Shown here in pieces: positions 22,339-34,200 of a stretch of DNA of 64,000 nt (positions are counted from its first letter, which is position 1; each line of letters begins with the position of its first letter). The notes under the pieces are model-generated. The model ran no database searches. It was not told where the DNA came from and saw nothing but the letters and a program-made list of their open reading frames with translations. The DNA comes from Hypomesus transpacificus (taxonomy: Eukaryota; Chordata; Actinopteri; Osmeriformes; Osmeridae): contig NC_061071.1 in the NCBI RefSeq assembly GCF_021917145.1, forward strand, positions 6,494,080 to 6,558,079. The letters are read 5' to 3'. A program made the translations under genes and the position numbers.

Positions 22339-24783
22339 TGGCCCACTTTCTTGAATAGGGATTTCTTATGGTTTAATTTGGGACATTTGCAGCGTTCAGG
22401 GAGATTCTATAGAAACACTTTCTAACACTGAAATTGCATTACAAGATTAAAGGTAGTCAACTTGATGAAATCATTTTAAATCTCATGACTCCCTCAATAG
22501 TGTATTCCATGCAGTCATGGTATTTTCCTAGTTCATTATGGAGAGAGAAGGTCATTTTACCCTCATGACCATGGAAGAAACATTAGGACGATATGTTTCT
22601 TAACAGCATTGCAGCTTTGTGTAAGAAAACGACCTAACCCTCGTTTCAGATAGTTTACACTCAGGAACTTTATTACAAATACCGAGGACACCATCTTGTA
22701 CCCGAATCTTTCTTTTCTTTTCTTTTCACCTCATACAATGTATTTCAATGTGTAAAATCTGACTTCTATGGGTGATGGAAATGTACTATCAACTGTGTAT
22801 CCAAAAGAATGATCAAGTGAACAGTGTAACAAAGTGAGATGTGAGAATCCTTCAAATGACGGACTTGAGTAGTTATGTGACACAAACACTCATACACACA
22901 CAGACACACACACATCCAAATACAGAGTAGAGAAAGAGAGAGGCAGGATCCTTCATTTCAGAAAGCACTCCCTCGGGTCTCCACACACACAGGTTGATGT
23001 TGATGATGTTACTGTACCTTATTTACAACATCTGAACTGTTCCCATGAGCTATTCCCAAAATATGTGGTGTTTTCAAGAACAACAACTAAACACAGTTTC
23101 AAAGAGAACTTTGTGAAGACATACAGTAGTGCTCACATCGCTAACATTTCATCTTCACTTCAACTGCATAACACAAATTCTGTCACCTAATTTGACCCAT
23201 CCAACATGAATCCATTGCTTTAACACTGGGTAACATGGCTTATTTCACCCATGTGACATGGATAATCTCAGCTGTCATTTAATTCAATATTGTTAACAGA
23301 TTAATTCAAATATGAAAGGTTTGGAGGTCCCTTCGAGAAACAAACATTTTCAGTACGTATTTCCTTTCCACAATAACAGCAATCTAAATTGATTCAATTC
23401 CCAGGCTATTCAGGTCAGCTAAATATGCCTATATGGAAATGGTTATGGTTATTGTGATTATTTTCCTTAAATACGCATGTACAACCTATGATATGTAACA
23501 TTACATTCGCAGTTGTTTCTTTTAGTGGGGAATTGTGAAGGATTGTGATTCAATTGTAGCTAAACAGTCTTTTATAATTCCAAAGTTTCAAATGATGATT
23601 GATTGCTCCAGCACACCAGTTTCAACTGTGATGAAACATCTACACATAACCCTCTCTTAAGTTAATTAAGGCACAGCTGAATAAAAGTGACTGCAAATTT
23701 CATTTGGTCTCATCATCTGTAAATGACTTTCTTCAAAGCAAAGTTACTGACCGAAGAAGTCTAAAGTGTTAGGGCACTGGAAGGTTTTATTAACAAACAA
23801 ATCTCTGCTGATTCTGCTTATTCAATTATCTTGTTTTTTATCACTGATTGCATGAAGTCACCTTTGTTGCTCTGTGGTTTGTCCTGGTGTGTGATCCTGT
23901 CCAGATTTATCCAGACAGTTAATATAATTTGATGATTTGGTGAAAACCTAGTGTATAGTATATATAAGCATTGCTTGTTTACTTCCTTTCCAAGCAATTA
24001 CACTGCAATGTCTTCAAGAGAGAGAATCAACCATAACATGATCAGCTCAATCACGTGTCCTTCATTAGGCAGTGATACAACAACATTTAGGAGACACTGC
24101 CAACCTTAACAAAGTGTAGGGTACACAAATTCATATATACATCATGCAAACATGCAGTTTTTCATTCTAAGACAACTTTATTTTGAAGTGACACTGCTTG
24201 ATGTTTATATTTATCCGGTCTACCAAAGTATCCTCTATCAAATACTCCGAAGTTACTAAACTAAGGTACACCGAATCCTGCCAAATGTGTAATTCAGAGA
24301 ACTGCTGGTTTGTAGGTAGGACTTCGGGGTGAATCCAGGAAGTGAACAGTGTGCTGTGTGTCCTCCTGGTCATCATGGACAACCTACATAGTTGTGATGC
24401 AGCCTCTTGGCTCCAAATGTCCCATGCTTATTAAATAAACCAATTAAAACATTTTCTGACGAGGCATTTGACCATTTAAGTACTTACATGTCATGTCATG
24501 TGTCTCTCTGTCTCTCTCTTTCTCTGTGTGTGTGTTCATACGTTCTACTCCTGTCCTTGTGGGGTTTGCCCAAACAATTCTGGGTTGGGAGAGGTCACTT
24601 AAGAATCACTAATGCAGGGCTCTCAAGTCTCACCCATTTTAATTATTTCTCACACTGTCACACAACACCTTGTATTTCTCACGCATTTCAACCATTTCTC
24701 ACGCTGAGAAATAAGGGATTACTTATAGGCTATGAATGGTCAGACCGCAGGCAGACTGGAACGATAGTTTTCTTGAGCTAAAC

Positions 24784-25163
24784 AGAGTAAAAACCCAATC
24801 TGAAAACATCACCACAACCAGATGTGTTCAGATGTGATCGACAAGCGCAGTTTTCACTGAATCACTGAACAAGACAAGCTAGGTCTGCCAAAAACGACTT
24901 ACTTTATCTACCTCAAATGCCTGAGACGGCGTTTTGAATTAACGTCACTCACGTTGCTTTCGATCAGGCATAGCTCCAATGTGTGGCTTTAGCATGATAA
25001 TTACCCGGTATTTATTTTAACCATGTCTATCTTTCATGGCGAAGTTGAGATCAAAGACTTTGAATATGATGAGGACACAGAGACATACTATTTCCAGAAC
25101 AATAGTGGTTGTAAGATACAACGAAAGGCTAGATTACCTAGCTAGCACTAGTGTAAGGGCTAG
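24784..25163 (+). pseudogene. Broken partial duplicate of dph3 (promoter, exon 1, start of intron 1)
   Basis: About 380 bases match the 5' part of dph3 at 40551-40984. The match includes the upstream flank (AGAGTAAAAACCCAATCT, GCCTGAGACGGCGTTTTGAA), the start codon at 25023 and the beginning of intron 1. It is therefore a DNA-level duplication, not a retrocopy. Exon 1 is damaged: the part encoding the first zinc-binding pair Cys-Pro-Cys and the splice donor is replaced by a short AGAACAATAGT stretch. His5-Asp6 has become His-Gly, and Glu11 has become Lys. Exons 2 and 3 are absent. It cannot make a DPH3 zinc protein. Confidence 0.9.
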
Positions 25164-25523
25164 AAGCAGAGAATGTCTAATGGAGAACCATAGACATGTC
25201 TATGGGGAGAACTGCCACTCTCGGGAAACTTCCGGGTTCTGAACTTGTTGCAGTTCCACTATACTTCCATGTGAGGGCGCTAATGAGCGAGTGCAGAATG
25301 AATGGAGGTCTATGGAGCTATACCCCTCAAAATCCACTTTTCTCAGAGATAATTTTTTGTCTAGTAATTTGAATTCTGAATTCGAAAGGGGAGGCAAAAA
25401 AAATACACACTGCTGGCTGCAAGATTTTTTTAAAGTCGCCTTTCTGTTCTAAAAAGCCTTTGAAAATATCATTGACGTCATACACATCGTACGACCAGAG
25501 CTACTGCTTTACGGCAAGCTCTG

Positions 25524-27234
25524 GGGTCTCATTTATAAAACTGTGCGTAGGATTCTTACTAAAAGTGTACGTACGCCCAAAAGCCTAAAATGGCGTACGC
25601 ACACAAAAATTCTGATTTATAAAACCGTGTGTACGCACACCTGTACATAATGTTCCCTTTATAAATCACAGATTACCCACAAGTGTGCGTACGTGAATCT
25701 GCATTTTACCCCGCCCTGAACACGCCCATTTTCAACCAAAAATTGTCAATGCAAAGCACCTCTTGAACGCTAATCCAGTATATTAATGATCCTGGCATGC
25801 GATTGTTTTTAACGGTGAATCATGGCGCATGACAACTTTTCAGACACTGTTAGCGTATTGGCGGAAGCCCGAAAACCACAGCATTTGGTGGCCGGTGGAT
25901 CACCAATAAAAAAAACAGTGCGAGTGGTTTCAACTGTTCCAGTGATACCGCGAGTCGGGATAAAAATTGGAAACAAAAGCGTTTTGTTATGAACAGTAAT
26001 TATGGACTGCAGTGTTTCCCACAGATTAGAAATCTAGTTGTGGCGGGGAGGGCGATTGGGGTTCTCCGACCGGGGGGGGGGGTCGTAATAATTCCTTCGT
26101 TAATAATTCGTTACACAGTTAATTTGTTAATAATTTGTTACATTAAATATTAATCCAAAAAGATTTACACCTTCACAAAATTAACAACAACTAACATATA
26201 ATTTCTGCATTATGCATGTAGCAACGCTAGTGCTAAACAGGTCGGTTCCATGACGCCGGGTAAGTAGCTAGCTCCTGAGACTTCTCACCAAAAGAACGAA
26301 GGGGAGCCTTCGAGGTACCTAGCAAAAAGTAGCCTCAACTTTCCTTGACTTTTAGCTACGGCACTAATGCTGAAGGCTCGCTGATATAGCTGTCGGTCTT
26401 ACTAGAACGGCGTATGTATGCATTGTTGCTAACGTGTTGTGACTGTGTGCATATGTGAGAAAGACGCATGAGTGACAGAGAGACGGAGGGAGAGCAGGGG
26501 AAAGGAAATGCAGCTGAACGAATACGCTGCGTGTTTTAACCTAAATAGCGATAAAAAAAAAGTTTTACGAAGCGCAATATGTGGCGGCCGGTGTTGATTC
26601 TGTGGCGCACCGCCACAAATTAGTCTATGTGTGGGAAACACTGGACTGATAACGAGGACGTAGTGTAGCGATTGCACGGGAGCTTAACAACTTTATTTCC
26701 AGTTTTTGACATATGATGATAAATGCACAATATTAAAAAATATATTTAGTTATACACTGTGTTCTGCAGATATTTAAAGGTAGGATATGTGATGTTATCC
26801 TGTATTCCATGCAGTCGGGGAATCTCCCCCTCCTGCACTCCCGTAGTGGACAATCTGATGGTGAAACAGCGCTGAATTTTTATTTCAAATTTGAGTTGGA
26901 CACTGCTGGATTTAATCTTCATGATAATGATGAAATCGAGTGAAAAAAAATAGTTTAATGAAAACAAAATATATAAATATTACGAGTCGAATTGTTCTTC
27001 CCACATTTACTTTATGCAGTCTGTCTGACTAGGCTACAGTATGGTCATCTGTGTCGCCAATTCCAACTGTTTCGAAAATGTGCGTAGGCCTATGGGAGGG
27101 TCAGAGTTTGCGTGGAGGACCGCACATTCTACCGTCAAGTTAGTTTTTTATATATCACAACCTTTGCGTGGAAATGTGCGTACGCACATTTTCAGCCCCG
27201 TTTTGTGCGTACGCAAGCTTTATAAATGAGACCC
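25524..27234. mobile_element. Harbinger-like DNA transposon remnant, 1.7 kb
   Basis: The ends are inverted (GGGTCTCATTTATAAA and its reverse complement) and flanked by CTG at 25521-25523 and 27235-27237. A 3-base duplication is typical of PIF/Harbinger. Subterminal GTACGCACA-type repeats occur near both ends. The inside holds no intact transposase and is interrupted by another element at 26010-26643. Confidence 0.75.
26010..26643. mobile_element. hAT-like non-autonomous element nested in the Harbinger-like copy
   Basis: The ends CAGTGTTTCCCAC and GTGGGAAACACTG are perfect inverted repeats of a type common in vertebrate hAT elements. TGGACTG is present at both borders (26003-26009 and 26642-26648), which suggests target duplication overlapping the ends. 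A GC-rich GTGGCGG motif sits inside each end. No transposase is visible. Confidence 0.8.
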
Positions 27235-27842
27235 CTGGTCGTATCAGTCCTTCACTAACCAATCATCATTCATTAGCAGAATGCTAGCGTGTTATGGGCA
27301 ACAACGACTCACCCTGTCAGAAATCAAACGGACATAAGTACTCGTTCATTAAACTTTAGACCTATAATCCATGTTGAACATGCAAGAACTACAATCAAAT
27401 CGGAGATTTCTCAACGACAATCAGGTGAAAGAGACAAATGTAGCCGTTTAACTGCATAGACTCCCATTCAACATGCACTGGCTCGCGATCACCCCCAGTG
27501 GAACTCTGGTGGAACTGCAACCAAATTCGGTACAATAGGGCTTAATGGGGAGTGGCAAGGCTCTCCTTAATAAACAGGCTCTGCTATTAACGTCTGCATC
27601 CGTTAGCTACCGCTAGCTAGCTTGCTACCCCTTCCCTTCTAAATCTTGGTCTACTTTATAATCTCTCTAGTCATAAATCATACCGTCGAACTAGCCAACA
27701 TCTGTATCACGACCGGGATGGCGCTAGCCACAGTTAATTCGTGTATTGTGAATAGACTAGCCATATTAGCAAAATAATTAGTTAACAACTCTGTAGCTAG
27801 CTACATTAGTAGTTACAGTTGCAGCAACTAGCATAGCATGGA

Positions 27843-28032
27843 CATTTAGTAATTTAGCAGACGCTCTTATCCAAGTTGATTTACAGTACGTACAGGGACA
27901 TTCCCCCCGAAACAAGTAGGGTGAAGTGCCTTGCTCAAGGACACAACGTCATTTTAGGCCACTGCGGGGAATCGATCCATTAACCTTCTGATAACTAGCC
28001 CAATTCCTTCACCTTTTAGCCACCTGACTCCC
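27843..28032 (-). repeat. V-SINE-like retroposon, copy 3
   Basis: Reverse-oriented copy with tail (AATTTAGCAGACGCTCTTAT), core (GTGCCTTGCTCAAGGACACA) and head (CACCTTTTAGCCACCTGACT). It is more diverged than the copies at 17463 and 44728. Confidence 0.8.
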
Positions 28033-29880
28033 TTAGCACTGTTGACTGTTTAACTTTATGAAAATGCGACACCTATCAACAGATTAATTTATATAATCTA
28101 TTACTAACGTTGAGTACTTCACGTGCAACTACACTTGATGAAAGCAGCTAAATGTAAGCAGTTGCCTTCTGAAAACGTCTTCCATTCCTGAGATGAAATC
28201 AGTCTAAAGTGAACTAACTACCCCTGAACCGCGAGACCACCTTTAGTTGCGCGAAACTCCAGCGGCGGGAAGTTTCAGGGAATGCAGAAAAAAAAGCAGA
28301 TTTGCAGATGGGAAACTATTTCTACGGATGCAAAACTATTTCTACGGATGCAAAATTTTATTGACCCTAATTTGACTCCATATGATACACTGACAGGGGA
28401 GATCACCGTGAGGGCTGCCTGTCGCAGGTCCATAATGAAGAGTGAAGAGGCACAGCATGAGAGTAGGCTATACAAAGGCATAGGCAAACATTTAGGGTGG
28501 GACGGTAGGGACATGTCCCCACCAATGTTAGGAAACATGTAATTGTCCCCACCAATAATTGCAAGTCTAAAATTTTTTTTCATTCTTTTAACATTTTCGG
28601 CTCCGGTTAACTCTCTGAAGGTCAGCGTTATTGATTGGTAGGAAAGCGCTGATCACAATGTGTACCAGAATCAGATTCTGAGAAGGGATTTAGTTATTTG
28701 TAGTTTAATGTAAGTAATGATGCAATCACAAGATACACAACTAGTCAAATAATGAATCAGTCGATGATGCAATTGCAGCTCCACAGAAACAGAATCGCAG
28801 AAAAGTTAAAAAAGAAGGCCTTCGTTGAGAAAGTGGTCGTGACTGAGATCAGAGAGAGTTCTGCCCAGTCCAAGTTCTGTCTCCCTGATCTTGAGTACCC
28901 CCCAGACAGGGAGGATTCTGACAGGTGATAGGTCAGAAGACCATAGGGCGGGATGTGATAGTCCAATTAAATGTCCAGGGCGTTGGGGTGGCACAAGGTG
29001 GGCAGTCCAAGGATCTTGTGATGTCCGGAGAGGGAGGGGGTGGAGAACACCCACAGGTCTGCTCAGGGATGGGGAGGCAGACAAGACCCACAGGTCTGAG
29101 GTTATCCAAGGGGGAGGGGTCTCCAGGACAGGAAGGGGGGTTGTGATTCCAGGAAAGGGGGAGGGGGGGGGTGAGTCGATTACGTATGGTGCCAAGTGGC
29201 GCAGGTTCTCCAGGGGAAGGGGGTATGAAAAGGGGAAGCAAGGGGGATAGGGTTTCCAAGGGATTGTGACCATAGAACAGAGTATATCAAAAAAGTAAGT
29301 CAGACCAGCCGGTTTAACTTGTCCTTGAGCAGCGAAGAGTTACTGTCCCAGCATCACCTTATTTCTCATTTTGACACTCTGCTCTCCAGAGCTGAGTATC
29401 CCATTGTGCTCACACCAGACCCTGAGTGCCACAAACTCGACTCCCATGCTGGCCTGCTTGACCTCAGCATTCCACTTACTTAGAATCATCTTGGTGCCTG
29501 ATCCCATCTGTTAAATGAATCAATTTATCACAATTGGATGTATATTTTAGCATTAAGCATTACATAACATGTGTATATATATATTTATACCATGGTCTGG
29601 GTGAATACTTGATTCTGATGGCTGCAGGGGTGTCCATTATCGGGTGATAACTGTCTGGTGATAACTGTCTTTTCACCGTTTTAAATTATTCCGCTGGCAA
29701 CATAGTATATGAGCCTGTACAAAGTGTCTGAAGTAAGTAACCATAACAACAGTGACGGAGTCAAAGCCTCCATTTACAACTTTGAAAGACTTGAACAAGA
29801 AGCTAACTTGTAATTTACAACAATGAGTGACTTAAATATTTATTTTAACCTATTTGAAAATGTTACCTTTCTGAATGTAC
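28033..29880. other. Intergenic DNA with small repeats
   Basis: No gene is recognised. There is a 20-base tandem repeat (ACTATTTCTACGGATGCAAA, about 28314-28355). A transposon-like piece GTGGGACGGTAGGGACATGT lies near 28497, and a G-rich stretch at 29030-29250. A short minus-strand exon-like reading frame at 29373-29507 is discussed as a finding. Confidence 0.5.
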
Positions 29881-29919
29881 TGTGTCAGTGTCATGTAACA
29901 TTTAGCCTAATACAGTATA

Positions 29920-31128
29920 TGGCTGATATTTTCGTGAAAATCTTAATATTGATTTTGGGACAGTGACTGGTTAGCTAGCAACTCTCCTTGTCAAACATAC
30001 TGTAAAATTATACTTACTGTTTGTCAACCGTACACAATGTTATTGCCTTTGAATCCTGCTAGCATAACGTTAGCTTCTGGGCTAATAGCTCAGCCAAAGG
30101 AAGCCGGTGTTGGTTCTATGAGCTGAGCGGACTAGAAATATCAGAGTTGGCTTACGTTGAAAAACGTTAGCTTTCTATTGCAAACGCCTTAAAACATAAA
30201 TTAATGTTTGTAAAAAAAATAGTTGGCAAGTGACCACCATGGTAGCCTATAAGCGGGATAATGCCCTTTGACTTGTGCAAAATCACCTGATAATGGACTC
30301 CTCGTCGGGCATTATCCCTTACATATATATAAATCTATGTTGCTATACCAATCATTCCTCACCACCTCATCACCTTATGGTGGGCTAATGATTGGTATAG
30401 CAACATTGATTAGCAGTATATTATCATTCCTTCACACCGCCCCACTGAAGTGTAATGTACAATACGTAAGGGATAGTGTATAGTACGCCAGTCACTATCG
30501 GGAAAATAAGCGTACACCTAGCTAACCCTAACTCATATTTCCCGATAATGACCGGCGTTCTATACATTATCCCGCTTATTACACGGCTACTTGCCAATAC
30601 GAAAAAATAACAACACAGTGTGACTGTTGACAATTTGTTTTTACCATTCGTAGTGTTGAGCAGCAGAGAAAGAGTTTGCCAAAGACAATGAACTTCACTA
30701 ACGTCGCTAAGCAACGGAATACGGTGGGGTTGATAAGTTACCGGACTACTTGCGGATTGATGAAAGACGTGAATCCGAGGCAAAAACGCCACTTGATATT
30801 GTACACCTCGAAGGGCATTATCCCGCTTATACCATGGTCACTTGCCCCAATTTTTTTTTAACAGACATAAATGTATGTTTTAAGGCATTTTGCTATAAAA
30901 ATTTAAGGTTTTTAAACGACTCTGATATTTTAGTCAGAACCAACACTGGCTTTCCTTTGGCTGAGCTTGCCCGAAAGCTAATGTTATGCTAGCAAGATTC
31001 AAAGGCAGTAACATTGTGTACAGTTGACAAACAGTAAATATAACTTTACAGTATGTTTGACAAGAAGATTTGCTAGCTAACCAGCCATGTCACTGTCCCA
31101 AAATCAATATGAAGATTTTCACAAAAGT
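29920..31128. repeat. Large inverted repeat, two arms of about 350 bases
   Basis: The arm at about 29920-30271 is repeated in inverse orientation at about 30808-31128. Shared stretches include GGGATAATGCCCTT, CCTTTGGCTGAGC and GTTTGACAAG...AGTTGC-type flanks. The 530-base spacer holds smaller palindromes (e.g. TGATTGGTATAGCAAC and its inverse near 30340-30410, and CATTATCGGGAAA types). This is probably a degraded fold-back transposon. Limits are approximate. Confidence 0.7.
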
Positions 31129-31239
31129 ATCGGAATGTGTATACTAGTACCGCAGCCTGTGGAGCGAGTTGAATAGCAAATGGATGTGAGATGATCGCAT
31201 CAAAGTTTACATATTCTCCAAACACGAATTAAAAAAAAT

Positions 31240-34200
31240 TGACAGTATGTTTAACCACAAGACGAGCCAGCTACCATTGTCCCCAAATACAATTTTCAAT
31301 CAATTTTTTTCCAATCTTCCCCAGATTTGGCACAAATCATCATCAGAGCAACCCTCACTGAAGTTATCCAAAGATTTTTTTTTTCAAAACCGTTTGTCAA
31401 GTACAAAATTGGCAACAAAGCAACCAAACAGGAAGTTGGGTAATATCTCAGCAACTCTTTGAGAAATCAACACCAAACTTGGTATGTTGACTCGGAACCT
31501 TCTTCTGAGATGTCCAAACAATTTGGTGTCATGTGTTCACTGGGCATGGCCACATGAAGCAAAAATGTGTTTTGGCCAATAATTGTTGGTTTGTTTGCCT
31601 TTATTAAACGATTCCTTTGTCTCATGATATCTTGGGACATCTCATGTGTTACACATGATAACTTGTGATAACAGCCGACTTGATGCGGCCGCCATTTAGA
31701 ATTACTGAAACAGACTGCCCGATACAGCCAATCATAATGTGCCGTTAAGCCAGCAAACAGGAAGTTGGGTTGTATCTCAACAAATATTTGATGGATTCAC
31801 ACCAAACTTTCTGCATGTACTCGGAACCCTGTTATGAGGATGTTTTCTGTGGCATTTGACTGCTTGGCCACCTCGGCTAATGAAACTGCTTAGTGGCTAA
31901 TGAAACTGCTTAGTGGCTAGTAACTTTGGAAAACCACTAGCCACGGTGGCTGGTGAGCAAAAATGTTCATGTCAAGCACTGCATGGCGCTCTCTGCGTCT
32001 GCAGCTCCACCTGTCATTTATTTTCCTTCCTGTATTGTAATGACATGGTCTGTCAACAAATTACAGTACAAGTGGTAAAAGTGTAAATGTGAATCTTGTC
32101 CAGTCTCTGGCAATCAAACTCCTACATACACTAAGGTGTAACCTACAATTTACAATAATTGTCATCAAAAAGTTAGCCATAGTTTACATCAGAACATCCA
32201 TCCAGAGTACACTGTTATATTGACAACATGACTAAGCAATTTGACTGTCTGATCCATACACAATGACACAAGGACTTGTCGTTCTGATGGCACTGACATG
32301 TTCATTGACACAGATATTTACTTTTGAGAGATGAAGTAAGGATTTTGAGCAAGAGGCTTGCAGGAGTTTGAGCAAGAGGTTTGCAGGTTATCCATGGTGT
32401 TTTGCTATTTGTACGAATTGTTTTGATCATAAAACATGGTCTCACTGTATTTCTCTGTTAAGCATTACAGTGCCAGCACAAACATGAATGTCAGAGTTTT
32501 TTGCTAAATGAAGAATAGTTGTTTGTTGTTAGTCATTTGTATTGCAGCCAATATGTTCACCGAAATCATTCAGTTTAATATAGAGAAATACAGTGAGACT
32601 TTGAACTATTTTATTTGTTTATCTTGACTCTTGTTTGAGCTCAATGAGCAAAACAATTAAAGGACAACAGCCTCTCCTGCCTCCTCTCTGGGACTCACAC
32701 AGTTCAACATTAATATCTACAGCCGGTATCAGCTGCCATCTGGGAGTTTAAATACAGTCAAAGATATTTGTCTTTTCCATGAAATTCAAGCATGTTAATA
32801 AACGTTACATGTCTGGCTCTTGATGTGATTCTTATTTTCAAGAGTGGCCCTTAGTGAAGTTGAGATTGACACCCCTGGTGTAAACTAAATTAACCCACAG
32901 ACCGTTATCAGCAGTGTGTCAAAGAGATCAAAATAACTTTTCAGGGGACTTAAAACAAGAACTGTTTCTAACATCGGGGGGTTAAAGAGAGACAGTTAGA
33001 GACAGACAGAGACAGATGAAGTGCAGAGTTGTTTATCAGCGGTGTGTCAGAGAGTTGTCTTTACATGGCAAACTTCAGCGTCTGCAGCTCCACCTATCAG
33101 GAGGTGGGGCCCATCAGCTTCCTTTAAAAATGACTGCTTCTGACCTGTCGGGTTAAAGAGATCAGGAGCTTCCTCCCAGACTCAACAACCGCAGTCGTCA
33201 GAGACCGCCATCACATCCAGCAACCATCCAGCCAGCTGACCAATCACAGCAGGCAGACGTTTCTGGGCCAGCGTCCAGCTCTCCGAGCCTCTCCAGGTTT
33301 GCACTCTCTGCTTGCTTTCTGTAAAAAATTGTGATTATGAACTGTTGAACTATTGTGAACTGTCATTTCACATGAATATTCTGTTTTATTTTACAGATTA
33401 TTTCAGTTTTTTTTACTCAATTTAAAAAAATGTTTACCTAAAAATAGACTGTGAATTTACATGTCTATGGTAAAAGTCATCTGTAACTGAATTACCCTAA
33501 AACATTATTTTTTTAAGAATATTAATTGTTTTCACATTTTGCTAAAACACATCTGCATCAGCACAAATCGTTATCTTTATTTACTGTATTAAACTGTTAC
33601 ATTCAAGTTCAATACTGTAAATATGATGAAATTAGATCAAATCAATTATTACATGTGTAAATATATTTTATTAAACATGGAAGAACAAATACACAATTTC
33701 ACAAACCAGAAAAGGATTAAAGCTAAAAACTATTTAAATTATAGGAAATTACGGTTGTTGATTTTTTTAGCACCGCTGGAATATTAACATGTAAAACACT
33801 CCAAAATGTTCTTGTTCATGATTTCTGTTTCTTTTCTCTTGTTCTTCACACTTTATTTTTTCTCATTTGATTTTTTTATATTGTATTTATTTAATAGACT
33901 ATATATCTTGTATTTCTCTCTTAAAGTTATGTTTTGTTGAATAATTGCAGGGAACCCAACATGCCAAGCCTCCTAAGGGTTTCCATTGCCTGTCCTTTTG
34001 AAATTAAATGTCTCTTAAATGGATCATAGTTGTGATAAACTTAGATATTACCATGACTAAAATAGGGATTCACTAAAATAAGTATTATTGCACAGATCCA
34101 GCACAAAGAAAAATCAAATCGGATCAGAAGGTGACCCAAACTGTAGCACACTTTGTTTGGCAGAACAGTCATTTTAAATTGCTCATCATGACTAAGAATA

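Larger units (their letters stand above)
16908..24780. other. Transposon-rich region upstream of fhl2
   Basis: No protein-coding gene is visible. The interval contains V-SINEs, a GT microsatellite (about 19920-19980), a repeat family shared with 58.4 kb, a 1.2-kb inverted-repeat element and a hairpin MITE, listed separately. A fragment starting AGGGCCCTATTTTAACGATC near 20112 is another degraded DNA-transposon piece. A candidate fhl2 non-coding first exon ends at 19078 on the minus strand. From about 22400 to 24100 I see only AT-rich sequence. Confidence 0.6.

Noticed and set aside
28800-29273. Gly-rich and Pro-rich frames on opposite strands
   Set aside because: They arise from a G-rich low-complexity stretch, with no homologue recognised.
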